A DNA stretch of 64,000 bases from Trichobilharzia szidati (GCA_944472155.2 OX235272.1:10338354-10402353); one strand, 5' to 3'; shown: positions 22,110 through 33,466, counted from the first letter of the stretch. Program-made: numbers and translations. Notes: a model not told the origin generated them from the sequence alone.

Positions 22110-22315
22110 TTCTTTTGCATTCCGAGTAGAACTTAGGGCTTTAAGCTTCAGCTTTGGCGTTTCAGTCGCATAAGGTTGCTAGCTTCACGTCCAACCTTCC
22201 CTATTCACCGTCCTTTACAGCTGGCTAGGCTAGGTTTAAGGAGTCTACGTCGGTAGGGAATCGAACCACGGACCTCATACATGGCTGGTGATTATTCTAC
22301 CAACGAACCCCCGAC
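22110..22315 (-). repeat. Diverged SINE-A copy
   Basis: On the minus strand the order is tRNA-like head (cggaccatgtatgagg-type anticodon arm, then ggttcgattccc), body with gctagcaacc, and an RTE-I-like end (gttctactcggaatgcaaaa). It is clearly older than the other copies. Confidence 0.6.
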
Positions 22316-22379
22316 TCTAATATTTGTATGTATCTATTGAAGTAAGCGATGTTATGTGCTTAATTCTTACTATTTTCAG

Positions 22380-22957
22380 TGATCGAATTCTATAAAAGTC
22401 AAGTCTGAAACTGTATAGTTCGCATGGTTCCACTGTCATAGATAACACTGAGATTGAAACTAAATCGCATGTTAAATACATAACTTGGAGTGTCTGTTTC
22501 CTCTGATCACTTTTCTTGATCTTCCCACACGGTGTTAATGTTTAGAAAGTCACCTGGTCTAACATTGGACGCAAGGAAGTTAAAATAATCTGGTATTACT
22601 CAATCTGTCTGCACTTCTACAGTTTGTTATCTCATATATTCTACCTGTCCTCTATTGCTCCACCGCTGCTTAATCTTTCCTCGGCTACTTACGAAAGACT
22701 ATTATACTGAGAAGAGAAGGACACTAAAAGCCGTCAGTATGGCAAGTAGTGTGATGCTAAACCAACTCGTGAATACTGCTGAAAATAGACACATGAACTC
22801 CAGCAAGAAATTATCGAATATTATCTTGCCAGACCCTAAGCGTCCTACCCATGCACAACTCTCCCCACATGCATCTCATCAGGTAACAGGACTAGAAGCA
22901 ACTATGGAAGACATTGTGCACGGACAACTAAGTATAAAAAGTCTACAATACCTTATT
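22380..22957 (+). pseudogene. CR1-I LINE fragment, plus strand
   Basis: Decayed sequence parallel to the minus-strand copy: IDNTEIETKSHVKY at about 22440, and a C-terminal frame (22655-22960) with HRCLIFPRLLTKDYYTEKRR and LSIKSLQYL. Frames are broken throughout. It sits head-to-head with the minus-strand CR1-I and ends at the PLE-A copy 3 boundary. Confidence 0.65.
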
Positions 22958-24748
22958 TAAGAACACAATATTCAGCGAAGAGACTCTTTTTAACGAATTT
23001 ATTATCAAGCTGTACAATAGTATATATATGCCTCTTTTTTAAAAACTATATCCGGTGAGGGAATTAGGTCAAAGGTGTGAATACATGAAATAATAGTAGC
23101 AGTAGTAGTGTGAAATGCATTTAGAATATTTGTGATTATAATCATAGTTTAATGTCAAGTGGCAAAGTAATTAATGTCATATACATAGAATAATTTTCAA
23201 GTAGTGGTTTTGTAGGGATTTTCCTTGACTGCATGGAGGATTTCATCATAATAATACATAGGGTATATAGATTTTGGAAAGGGGTACATAATTATAAGGT
23301 TAGTAGACGAATCTAAAATGTTACATAACATGGTGTGAAATTTGATAAGATAGAATTCAATATTGTAAAAAATAGGAATATAAAAATGAATAATTTTGGG
23401 TTTAAAATGTCAAGTGGGTCAAGTGGAAAGGATTCAGTGAGAATAGTAATAATAATAATAATGATAATAAAGTTAATAATAATAATAATCGTAGTAATAA
23501 GGGAAGAGTACATAGAATAACTAAATAAACAAAATAAATAAATAATTGTCTATCCCTCTACGACCAAGGCAGAAGTAGGCATTGTACATACTTCTCGCAG
23601 AAAACGGTCACACTAGCCGATTTATTGACAGCAACATGAAAGATAAGCAGTCTAAACTGGTCACCGACACAGTTCCAAAGAAAACCTTATTCATGAACTT
23701 GGAATTCAAAGGTGATCAAGCTTCAGATATGCTCAAAAATCGTCTCTCTAAATCAGTCAATAAGACGTTCTATGCAGCAAAATTACATATGACGTTCACT
23801 AGCCACAAGTTGTTCTCTACCTCTGTAAAAGATAAGCTCCCCCGTCTGACCACCTCCATGTGCATCTATCAGTTCACCTGCTCCTCTTGTGGAGCGAGGT
23901 ACATTGGCCGTAGTCAGAGGACGCTTTCCACACGGATACGAGAACATATTCCAGCAGCATGGTTTAACAAGGGAGAAAGGAATTGTGTGTGAGAAGCTCT
24001 ATTTCGGAACACCTGATCGACTTCTGTCACTCTGTCAACCATGACCATGATTTTAAGATCATATATGGAATCCATGCTAACTTCCCGCGTTTTCTTCGTT
24101 ACAGACTTGTAATGACAGCTGAGGCCTTGACTAGTCATTCATGACTTTAAGCCAGACAGATCTTTGTGTACAAAAGAAGTATGTACAATGCCTACTTCTG
24201 CCTTGGCCGTAGAGGGATAGACAATTATTTATTTATTTTGTTTATTTAGTTATTCTATGTACTCTTCTCTTATTACTACGATTATTACTACTAATATTAT
24301 CATTATTATTGTTATTATTACTATTCTCACTATGAATCTTTTCCACTTGACCCACTTGACATTTTAAACCCAAAATTATTCATTTTTATATTTTTATATT
24401 TACAATATTGAATTCTGTCTTATCAAATTCCACACCATGTCATGTAACATTTTAGATTCGTCTACTAATCTTATAATTATGTACTCCTTTCCAAAATCTA
24501 TACACCTTATGTATTATTCTATATACGATATTAATTATTTTGCCACTTGACATTGAACTATGATTATAATCACAAATATTTGAATTGCATTTCATACTAT
24601 TACTGTTATTATTATTTCATGTATTCATACCTTTGACCTAATTCCCTCACCGGATATAATTTCTTAAAAGCCATATGTGTATATACGACTGTACAGCTTG
24701 ATAATAAATTCGTTGAGAAGAGTCTCTTCGCTGAATATTGTGTTCTTA
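22958..24748 (+). mobile_element. PLE-A copy 3 with inverted terminal repeats
   Basis: The left arm (22958-23595) is a minus-strand copy of the PLE-A 3' UTR; the right arm (24175-24748) is the 3' UTR in place. Both ends read taagaacacaatattcagcg as inverted termini. Between the arms the plus strand encodes the endonuclease region (23582-23992). The left arm contains a 56-bp insertion (23195-23250) absent from the right arm. Confidence 0.85.
23582..23992 (+). pseudogene. PLE-A endonuclease region (136 residues)
   Basis: Encodes RFIDSNMKDKQSKLVTDTVP and ASDMLKNRLSKSVNKTFYAA, then the GIY-YIG-type motif MCIYQFTCSSCGARYIGRSQ followed by RTLSTRIREHIPAAW. Compared with copies 1 and 2 this one retains the downstream Arg-Glu-His segment. 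The frame stops at 23992 just after KGERN, and the reverse transcriptase is missing because the left arm joins directly upstream. Confidence 0.75.
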
Positions 24749-26056
24749 GTGCCACAATGGGAATTATTAAATACGTTATTTGCCGGAATAAATTTTGTCT
24801 GATGAGATAGGTGTAATAAAGTAGACCACCAACTTACTGACGAACTCTAATTAGATGGCCCTTTTTTATTCTTCCACCCATTGTTGTTATTGTTATCAAG
24901 AAGACGGTTGCAGCTAAGAAAATTTCCTTTTCGACGAAGCCAGCATCAACTAGGCTGTACATTCGTGTAATTATAATAAATTGCTGGGAAAGTACCAGAA
25001 TAATTTCGGGTCAAAAGTCAAATTAATAAACTTTCAATTAGGAATTAAAATGCCATAATAAACAGGGGGGGCGGATAAAACTCAAAGAAAGTAAAATCAT
25101 AATTACTGAGATGATTGACATTTTGTGCAGTTGGGGGTTAGAAATGTAGAAATAACAAAATAAATAGACAGGATGTTTGGATAAAAAATCTCGAGTGGGA
25201 TCATAACTAATATGACGAATAATTGTTTATGCAATTAGGGATTAAATAAATAGAAATAATAAAATGACAAGACAGACAAGAAGTTCAGATATGAAACTAT
25301 GGTAGTGTAAAAAGGAGAGATTAAGAAAAACTTAAAAATAATTTGAAGTTTGAATAAAAAGGGCAATGGGATGGGCATTACTAAAAGAATTACCTGTTTT
25401 TATGATGGCCATGTCAGCGATAATATTAAAATTTATCCGGTGTCACTGAGAGAGATAACTGTTTTGGGTTGGGGCAAAGGTCAAGTGAGGGGGAAATAAT
25501 GAATAAAAACTTTTTCTAAACAGAGATTTAGTTGAAAAATACTAATGGCAACTGCCTCAGCTATATTTAGCAATCGAAGAAGTACCAGTCTAGGGAGTTT
25601 GAAGTGACACCTTGGATAGAATTGTAAAAGCTGAACATTTGTCATTCTTTTGATCCATATCCACTAGGTGTGCCAGTATGGAACTTCTGTTTGGAATAAA
25701 ACTATATTTGGAAATAATTTAGGGGGTCACTAAGCTATATGCACTGTGAAGTCAATCAGCGTATCCATTAACAGTCCTACAAAAGGTCAGTCGTGAGCAT
25801 GAATGATTAAATGACTGAGTGGGATGAATTCGTTTCTCAGAAGGGAGGGCATCGGTTCCTTCATAGTATTGGGGACGACTTTCTGATGTGTTCAGAAAGC
25901 TTAGATGCCGGGTTTCTTCTGTTAATGACTTAGGTTAGATAAACCTCAGAAGAAGAACTTTTGTTGCAAGAATTTTTAAAGGTAATTGACATAAAAACTG
26001 AATTGACAGTTACTATGAGAAAAAGACTGAGTTAGTGTCAGTTAAATTCCATCGTC
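24749..26056. other. No gene or named repeat recognised
   Basis: A 1.3-kb AT-rich intronic stretch without open frames of note or repeats that recur elsewhere in the window. Confidence 0.5.
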
Positions 26057-26066
26057 TTGAAGAGTT

Positions 26067-27139
26067 TCAGAAAGATTGAGCGAAGAAATATTTAATTTTC
26101 AATTAGATCTTCATCTCACTCTGGCTCTACTCTAATATACACGTATAGCCTTTTCATTATAATACACAACAGTTTACCAATCAAGTGGCACTGATATGTT
26201 TCTTAACAATAATTAAACAGTGTCAAAATGTCAATGGGTTGATAATTAACGAAGAAAATCAATACAAATTTAAAAGGTAGAAATGGTTAGAATAAATTAA
26301 TTTTACAAGGATAACACGAAATTAAAGATGAAGTGGTCACAACCACCCCTATTCTATGTTCGAGAAATAAGGATAAACTACCTTAATTTGCCTCTTCTAT
26401 GTGTATCTACCAGTTTGACTGTAGCTGCAGAGCCAGCTACATTAGGCGCACAATTAGGCAGGTTCATCGTCGTATTTCCGAACATCATCCAACATGGTTA
26501 AGCAAGGGACAAACAAAATCTATTCGTAGTTCTATTTTAACACACCTTGTTGATACTGAGCATAAGGTTGACGTTAATAGTGCATTTAAAATTATTTATC
26601 ATATTCCGACTAATCTTAATTTTGCTCTACGAGTTCCTCTTCTACATACGACAGCTGAAGCAATCGGAATCCACCTTAAGAAGCCAAGCCTATGTGTTCA
26701 GAAGAAATTTGTACAGCCACTTTCCTTACCGTGGCCATCGTTACAAGAATGCATAAACACGGCTACGTCACCCCCCTCCCGCTAAACCTTTAAAACTATA
26801 AAAATTATAATTGTCCAAATTATTTTATTTTTATTTTGATCACTTCATCTTTAATTACGTGTTATCCTTGTAAAATTAATTTATTCTAACCATTTCTACC
26901 TTTTAAATGTGTATTGATTTTCTGCGTTAATTATCAACCCATTGACATTTTGACACTGTTTAATTATTGTTAATAAACATATCACCACTTGTTTGGTAAA
27001 CTGTTGTGTATTGTAATAAAAATGCTATACGTGTATATTAGAGTAGAGCCAGAGTGAGATGAGGATCTAATTGAAAATTAAATATTTCTTCGCTCAATCT
27101 TTCTGTTTTCTAAATGTCTAAATGGGGATTTTTTCTATA
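26067..27139 (+). mobile_element. PLE-B with inverted terminal repeats
   Basis: The left arm (26068-26340) and right arm (about 26840-27105) are reverse complements (cagaaagattgagcgaagaa / ttcttcgctcaatctttctg at the outer ends). The plus-strand core encodes a GIY-YIG endonuclease. The 10-mer ttgaagagtt flanks the unit at 26057-26066 and 27140-27149, a candidate target duplication. Confidence 0.8.
26384..26785 (+). pseudogene. PLE-B GIY-YIG endonuclease
   Basis: Reads MCIYQFDCSCRASYIRRTIR (YIG changed to YIR), then RRISEHHPTWLSKGQTKSIR, SILTHLVDTEHKVD and FKIIYHIP, the normal order of the PLE endonuclease domain, ending at a stop at 26785. The Gly-to-Arg change in the YIG motif and absence of a reverse transcriptase indicate it is inactive. 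Confidence 0.75.
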
Positions 27140-27439
27140 TTGAAGAGTTCCATCGAAACTATAGAATAAAAGAACACAAACTAATAAATTAAATTCGGTG
27201 ATTCGAACTCGACCTACTCCATTCATAGGATGAATTAGGATTTTAGGAGTAGAAATGGTTATCTACAGATGATATTTAAGTGAAGTTATAAAATATAGTC
27301 AAGTTGGTTTCCAGCTGATTGACCGGCTGACTCACTGGCATGTTCACCTCGTAAACGAACAATTATCATGAGGTGATATGTGCACACTTGGGCAGATTCC
27401 CAAAATAGGACAAAATGATTCTTTTGCATGGACCTGATC

Positions 27440-27840
27440 AGGCTTAAATTTCATCATGGATTGATATCAGTTAGAGAACTATTGATAACCAACCAGAAGG
27501 TGCTGGACAGTTGCTCCAATTAAGTCCTTGAAAACCTCTAGTTGGAAATTAATCTAGTGCTTACTAGTGAACTACTACAAGATGAAAATGTCACGAGGTC
27601 TGGTGAGATATCGTGACCAGCGCTATATTATCGACAGTTGACATAAGTAAGAATTCATGAGCTTCTGAAAACCGTCAACAGGCTGGTCGAGTAAGCTGAA
27701 GGTTCTGGGTTCACTCCTCTGTAGAGTAATGTGTGTAGAGTCCCAAACTAACCAGGATGAAATAGCTATCCAATAATTCCAGGTTTCAGGTGTGCTTATC
27801 AAAATGACGCCAATCCGTGATTGGACTTGAATCACATATT
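27440..27840. repeat. Eroded SINE-B pair
   Basis: A minus-strand SINE-B remnant (27450-27530) and a plus-strand copy (about 27660-27840). The plus copy contains agagtcccaaacta and gatgaaatagctatccaata, remains of the hammerhead-like region with several bases inserted in stem II. Confidence 0.55.
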
Positions 27841-28029
27841 TCAGAATGTCACTAACTGTTCATTTTTTTTTACAGCACTCATCTTGTATTTAATCTTACT
27901 TATTCAAAAGAAAGATCTCGTAAAGTTTTAGAAACGACTCTAAATTACAGTTTCTTGGCTATACCAAAAGTAGAAAGTGGTTCCAAGCTAAAAATTAACA
28001 ATTTTCTAAATGTAATTTCTGACTGACTG

Positions 28030-29735
28030 GTTTCAACGTAGAACTTTGAGCAGAAGTGCAGTAGTACGAGTTGCCACACTCTCTTCTTGTGGCAAACCAG
28101 GCATGAGAAGAGCTTAAAGCGAAAGAGATTCAAAAGAAAGATAATAAACAGAAGTGTGAGTGAGGGAAAAAGAATATTAATATGGCGGAAGAACAACAGA
28201 GTTTTATTGGACATGACAAATGACAAAGAATGAATGCATCCGCACCAGCCAATGACAACAAGGATTTTCAGCCATATCGCCACAGTTTTCTCCAGCCTAC
28301 ATTGGTTCTTACCATCCATAGGACTCTAACCAGTCAGGCAGTCTACACCTGCCTCTCCACATGGCTGACTGGCTGGCTTAAACTAACTGTCGGAGATTTC
28401 ATGGACTGATGAAGCCATGTTTTCGTTTTACCAGTACTGGCTTTTTTCCAACCTGATCCTATACCAGCTAAAGTTGCCCTCTGTCGAAGAAGGCGATGGA
28501 TGACTAGGCATACGTAACATATGTTCTAACCATCTCAATCGATGAGGCTGTGAAACATCTCCTTACCCAACACTCGACCGATGGCTAAACTCAATGTAAC
28601 TCACCCTACTATACCACCTAATATAGGAGATAGAATGCATACACCTTTGATGAAAGACAGCTAACCCTTTCATTTCTCCCACCTTCAGTGGTCATGTCAC
28701 ACAGTCAGATATAAAGGAGGATAGAGTAGACTGCTGCTGTTCAGTTAACACGTCTTTCAGTCGATAACCAGATGTCGCGTTTACATAATAGATGACGTAA
28801 ATTGGAAAATGTTGTACGACTATTTTGTACTCGTGCTGCGATTTCATCAGTAATCAGTCCATTAGAGTCCAGGCAATTTCTCAAAGTGAAGTGGTCAACA
28901 CGCTCAGTCACCATTTCACTCCTTCCGTATCTTTAAACTAGGAGTCAATGTAGTTCAGTCCTGTAGCATCATCTTACATTTGACAGCAGCATATCGTATA
29001 CCAGCCATTTATGCTCAAGGTATTCAGAAGACTGTACTTTACTAGCGTCTTCACCTAGAAGGACTATATCATCCTCATATTCTAAGTCAATAAGTCTATT
29101 CCCTGGTAACAATTAAATTCTCAAGTCACTAAAATCAGTGAAGCTCAGTTCCATTAGTACATTTATTATTATAATAACTATTTCTTTTAGTTCCTAGAGG
29201 GACATAGGGCTTCAGCCGAACGTCTCCATTGCGTTCGGTTCTCTGCTAGAGTCTTCACCTGGCTCCAAGTCTGCTCAAATGCTTTCATCTCCTCTTCACA
29301 TGACCCCCTCCAAGTCACCCTTGCACTGACGACCAACTCGCCGCTTCCCTTTCGGGTTCCACTCGAGCGATGGCTTGTCTAGTGATGTCACTTGATGGTT
29401 TCCTCGGAGTATGGCCAGCCAATCCATCTCCATTTCTTCCTGCCTATTTGTTTCACAATCGGTTTCTGGTTGGTTCGCTCCCACAGGTCCCTATTGCTGA
29501 TCTTTTCTGGCCATCTGATCTTGAGTATTGAGCGAAGACAACTGTTAATGAAGGTGTGTAGTTTGTTTGAGATGCTCTTTATGACGCGCAGTGCAAGTCT
29601 CTGATCCGTATAATAGCAATGACATTTATGATGAAATTAAATAGATTTGGGGACAATAGGCATCTCTGACGGAAACCTCTGATTGTCATCACTTCAGGCA
29701 GAGACGGGTTAGACAGGGGTCCAGAAGTCGCCTGG
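28030..29735 (-). mobile_element. RTE-II LINE 3' fragment split by RTE-I
   Basis: A minus-strand RTE-II: 3' end at about 28030 (tggtttcaacgtagaacttt on the plus strand), then 3' UTR, post-RT region and the region after the catalytic aspartates (29050-29166, 29622-29735), parallel to 11930-13170. The copy is interrupted at 29166 by RTE-I; the flanks acatttat (29159-29166 and 29622-29629) form an 8-bp target duplication. Confidence 0.8.
29167..29621 (-). mobile_element. RTE-I 3' end nested in RTE-II
   Basis: A minus-strand RTE-I terminus beginning with att/aat repeats and tagttcctagagggacatag, extending to the YYTDQRLALRVIKSISNK-type region. It is flanked by the 8-bp duplication acatttat. It is the mirror of the nesting at 6.3 kb, where RTE-II sits in RTE-I. 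Confidence 0.85.
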
Positions 29736-29936
29736 AGAAGACTTTATGAATAGGAGGTGAAGTCTTGTCGGCAATCATGGAGTCAGTCAGCTGGAAGTAA
29801 TAGCATAGAATCTAATGAAGTGGAGAATAACCACTAAGGCCTTATGTTCAGTTCGAAACGTAAGGAATTCATGTTAATAATAATAATCATAATAATAATA
29901 ATTAATAATAATAATAGCATCTAATAATTGACTAAC
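29736..29936. other. Intronic stretch with RTE-I-like remnant
   Basis: 29740-29930 contains an eroded RTE-I-like end (ggccttatgttcagttcgaa) followed by a long (aat)n run directly next to the exon 1 donor. Confidence 0.5.
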
Positions 29937-31008
29937 CTTCTTTCCTCATACCAACTTTAATACACTTTTGAAATCGACAATATTGACATTGATTTCTATG
30001 ATGTATGTCAATTGGACATTGTCTATTCCCTCGACAAGTATAATTTAATTTTCGTCGGACAGATCGTTTAAAAAAACTCTTACAACCTTCACATGTATGC
30101 TGCCCGTAATGTTTACCACTGCTTTTATCCCCACAAACAACACATTCCATGCTTTGTCCATTTTTTGAACCGATATCTGTTTCATAATCATCAAGATGTG
30201 AACTGTTAATCTCTTCATCGTCTTCTTCTTCATCGCCGTTGTCGTCTTCTTCTCCACCTAGTGCTGGTACTGCTGTTATTGTTGAAATCTCTTCCACATC
30301 ATCGTCTCTGACATCCTTCTTATTATGATCATGATGGTCACCGTTTTTGCTGTCGATTGTATTGGAGGCTTCTCCAACTCTTCTACATTTTCTTCGTCTT
30401 CCAGTGTCAATCTCATGGAAACTAGTATTTATACCATTAAAATCTGAGGAAGTTTGTTTATTCTGACGGATCTTCTCCACACATTTATTGTTATTACTGT
30501 TATATAATGAGTATTTATCCCACTTGGTTGTAGTCTCTTTCGTAGATTTGAAAACTAACGTTTCATTCTTATTGTAACTACCGTTATGCTTATCACCATT
30601 GTCAGCGTTAGGGCCGGCAGAGGCATCAGTCGATGAAATGATTCCTTTTTCATCATATGACGGAAAGTATCTTTTCCCCAGAATACTCAAATTTATTGGG
30701 TATGGATGATGAAATGCTGAATTTCGTTTTGTACTTGTTTGATTATGTAATTCTACAGGTGATGAAGGGATCATTTGAGAAGGTAGTGGTTTACACGTCG
30801 ACAAGGTGAAAGTCGATGATGACGATGATGATGACGGTGATAGTGAGATCGTTGACGATGAATAACTATTCGGCTTCCCTTCCTGGAATCCCCATAAATG
30901 TGGAAATAATAAATCCGATGGGGGAGGAGGAGGTGGTAATAGTGGTGGTGGTGGTGGGAATATTGATGGCGGGAAATTTAAACTTTGTAAATTATTCAAT
31001 GTTGACAT
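29937..31008 (-). CDS. Nuclear receptor (COUP-TF/NR2F-like), exon 1: N terminus and DNA-binding domain
   Basis: This exon encodes the first 357 residues and one base of a COUP-TF-type nuclear receptor. The start ATG at 31008-31006 is the first Met after an in-frame TAA 36 bp upstream. Residues 18-30 are Pro-rich, 47-66 Ser-rich, and 253-266 form an acidic run. The DNA-binding domain begins at Cys289. Zinc finger 1 uses Cys289, 292, 306 and 309; finger 2 uses Cys325, 331, 341 and 344. The P-box is CEGCKS, as in COUP-TF, and the sequence [19 protein letters not shown] is diagnostic of the NR2F group. The exon ends at a donor (gaag|gttagt) in phase 1, which fits exon 2 exactly. The 288-residue N-terminal region is much longer than in vertebrate COUP-TFs. 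It would act in the nucleus as a DNA-binding regulator; its targets are unknown. Confidence 0.93.
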
Positions 31009-32150
31009 GTTAAAAATGTAAAAAAGAAAGAAATTACTTGTTTATATAGTTCATTTTTATTTTTTTTTACAGAATCATACATTTTCCCCGCCAATTTTTA
31101 TTCTGGTTAATAGGTGGTATATATTTGACTTTATGTGATAAATTTATGACCCAGATATCCCTTTCCCCGGGGATCATGATCTTTTATTGTGAAAGGGGTG
31201 ATATAATAAATGGTTATGTAATGCACATATACACACAACAACAACCAAATCGTAAATGTAGAAGAATTTTTAAGTCATTTTATGGTATGTCCTTGGGTCT
31301 ACATGTATGTCTATAGGGATAACTATGTTCTTGCTTGTATGCGTGTGTGTGGGGTATTACGTCATTTGCTTTATATAATCCTCCGATCTTTCCAATATTC
31401 CTCTTAGTGTTACCCCTTGGTTTTAAATCACTGTGTCAAGATGACTAATATGATCATTACTGTGTTACCATTATTGACATTATTATTGGTAGTAGTTGTA
31501 ACTCTATTTTTCATACCCATATGTAAAGGGATGCGATGAAATGTCATCAACCTTAGGATAACAAAAACAATTACTATTATTCTTATCTCCTCTCTGACAG
31601 TGATGTCACTCTATCCCTCAATCCGTCTATCATTGTGGCCACTATTGTGTGTGTTAGGTGTATGCGCGTAACCACCAATGAAGGGATGCATGACACAAGG
31701 TCTTAACCGTTAGGGCAGTTGGACGCAAGGGTGATCTACACACTATTAAAGAGTTAGGAAGAGAAGGGAAATATGCATATAAGTTTGTTGCATATACCAA
31801 TAAAGAGGCGAGAGAGAGAGAGAGGGAGAGGAAGACAGAAGTTTCATCCTCATCTCCCTCCAGTATTTCTAACCAACCAGGTGTATGTAGGGTTAAAGAC
31901 ATACATACAGAAAAAGGGATAGAGAGCAGGACATTTTTACTATGATTGTCGTTGAAGAAGCATGATTTTTGGTTGTTTTTTCTCTTAACAGGTCAGACAG
32001 TTAAAAAGGATAGACAAATAATAATATTTAAACTTATCAAATGTTGTTTGATTCAATCTGGATTTTCCCGTCGACTGATTGGACTGAACGTTCACATGTC
32101 GGCTCCATGGGGAGATGCTTCGACGATCTTTATTCATGTAACTTGAAGTC
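31009..32150. other. 5' flank of the receptor gene
   Basis: This is the region upstream of the receptor start codon on the minus strand. It is AT-rich with a pyrimidine-rich leader next to the ATG, a (ga)n run at 31807-31830 and no TATA or other promoter element I would defend. No repeat of the families above is evident, which is unusual for this window. Transcription start is unknown. Confidence 0.5.
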
Positions 32151-32154
32151 AATT

Positions 32155-32450
32155 AGTGGCTGGTGACTAGTAGTGGAATCCAAGACAAGGCTCGTTTCGT
32201 CCTATTTAGGACTCGTCAGCCAGTGGATGTACCTGCATTTCCCAATGAGTGATGGTGTTCCCACTGAGATGGCTGAAGTGGTTGAGTGAAAAACGCTTTG
32301 GCGTTTGAAACTATGGGCACTGGGTTCGAGCCTTGGTGGGAATATCATCACTCACTGGGGAAAGCAGGTACATCCAGATGATGAGTCGCAAATAGCACGA
32401 AATGCGCGTTCTCCTGGATTCCACTGCTAGTCACCATCCACCAATTAACT
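32155..32450. repeat. Head-to-head Sm-alpha-like SINE with two hammerhead modules
   Basis: A minus-strand hammerhead module (32172-32235) is followed by a tRNA-like head (A-box-like region 32270-32290; B-box-like ggttcgagcc at 32333-32342) and a plus-strand hammerhead module (32365-32440). The two modules are inverted around the head. The plus module reads ccagatgatgagtc, with the essential first core C replaced by A, and mispaired stem II. Confidence 0.75.
32172..32235 (-). ncRNA. Hammerhead-like ribozyme, Sm-alpha type
   Basis: On the minus strand: core ctgacga (32219-32213), stem II gtcc/ggac with taaata loop (32212-32199), GAAA (32198-32195) and cleavage-type gtc (32186-32184) followed by ttggattcc. 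All core bases are intact. Stem I is disturbed by a few extra bases (catccactgg instead of catccag). Sm-alpha hammerheads are established in schistosomes; activity of this copy is uncertain. Confidence 0.6.
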
Positions 32451-32479
32451 TCTAATTATCAAATTTTAGTTTGCAGAAA

Positions 32480-32850
32480 TTTGATTATGGATAGATATCA
32501 GTTATGAAACCGTTGGAAAACCAGCACTACAATGCTAGATAGTTGTTTCGTCCTTGTTTAGCTCTCATCATCAGTACGTACCCACCAAAGAGGTCCCAAC
32601 CGAGGAAATTCCGGTTACTAGGCAAGCCCGTAGATAATTCAGCCACTGGGAACTGATCCAATGGCTCATGAATTCTAAGTTTTGCCAATTATAGATATTT
32701 CAAGTTTGAGCAGAAGGTCTTGGGTTTGAACACTGGTGGGTACGTACTGATGAAGAGTCCGAACTAGGATAAAACAGCTGTCCAGTTATTCCTTAGTTTT
32801 TCAGTGATCTCTAACTGTGGTGTTGTTTCGTGACGAAATCCACAATGAAA
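32480..32850. repeat. Inverted pair of SINE-B copies
   Basis: Minus-strand copy 32480-32690 (hammerhead-like region with gtactg then atgatga, GAAA and atc) and plus-strand copy about 32695-32850 (gtactg then atgaaga, stem II gtcc, aaaa for GAAA, gtc then cagttattcc). Both have A at core position 3. Confidence 0.7.
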
Positions 32851-32999
32851 TGTTTATCTAGTTGATATTGGTTATCAGTCGAATCTAGGAGGAGTCTTTC
32901 GTCCTATATTGAACTCGTTAAGCTGGATGGTAATCCCTCTGAAAATCTAACCCAGTATTCATCGTTTCAGATAGAACATTGAACATTTCTGTCCAATAA

Positions 33000-33174
33000 A
33001 AAGGAACCAGTCAATCACTGATACCAGTTGTACAAGCGTTGGCACTCATGGGTCAATGTTTGAGTGAATAACGCTTTGGGGTTTGAAGGGATGGTCACTG
33101 AGTTTGACTTCGAGTGAGGACGCCATAAGTGACTGAAAGTTCAGTTGCATCCACATGACGAGTCCCAGCAAACA
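33000..33174 (+). repeat. Sm-alpha-like SINE, truncated
   Basis: tRNA-like head (gtttgagtgaataacgcttt at 33059) and the start of the hammerhead module (catccacatgacgagtccca), which is cut at 33174 where an RTE-II 3' end begins. Core position 3 is A. Confidence 0.65.
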
Positions 33175-33466
33175 TCCCGGGCCCTCGGGATGGTAAAAAC
33201 CAATGGTTGGAAACAATTGGTGACATGGCTCAAAATCGTTCTCAGTGGCGCAGATGCATCCACTCCTTGTGACTTATGATTTCCAATTAAACTTTTGTTC
33301 TCCCTTATTACTATTTCTTTGTCTCACACCTCTGTTTACTGTCTATATTATGCATTTCTCCTACTTCCTTCTCTTGCTTTGCGTGCTACATAGATTGTGG
33401 CGACTTGAACTGCCGCACGTATGTGCAAAGTTCTATGTCGAAAACCGACCGACCGAAACAAGTAGT
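33175..33466 (+). mobile_element. RTE-II LINE 3' end
   Basis: Begins with gggccctcgggatggtaaaa and ends with gtcgaaaaccgaccgaccga, matching the RTE-II terminus at 11912-12200 and 6460-6737. Only about 290 bp long. Confidence 0.75.

Larger units (their letters stand above)
1268..29936 (-). other. Intron 1 of the nuclear receptor gene, about 28.7 kb
   Basis: The intron runs from donor GT at 29936-29935 (gaag|gttagt) to acceptor AG at 1269-1268, with phase 1 on both sides. It contains most of the repeats listed here: PLE-A, PLE-B, PLE-D-type and PLE-N copies, RTE-I, RTE-II, CR1-I, Sm-alpha, SINE-A and SINE-B. No additional receptor exon was recognised in it, and none is needed because the reading frame is continuous (KEAVQ) across the junction. 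Confidence 0.85.

Noticed and set aside
30816..31013. A plus-strand open frame opposite receptor exon 1
   Set aside because: It is a shadow of the low-complexity coding sequence on the minus strand.
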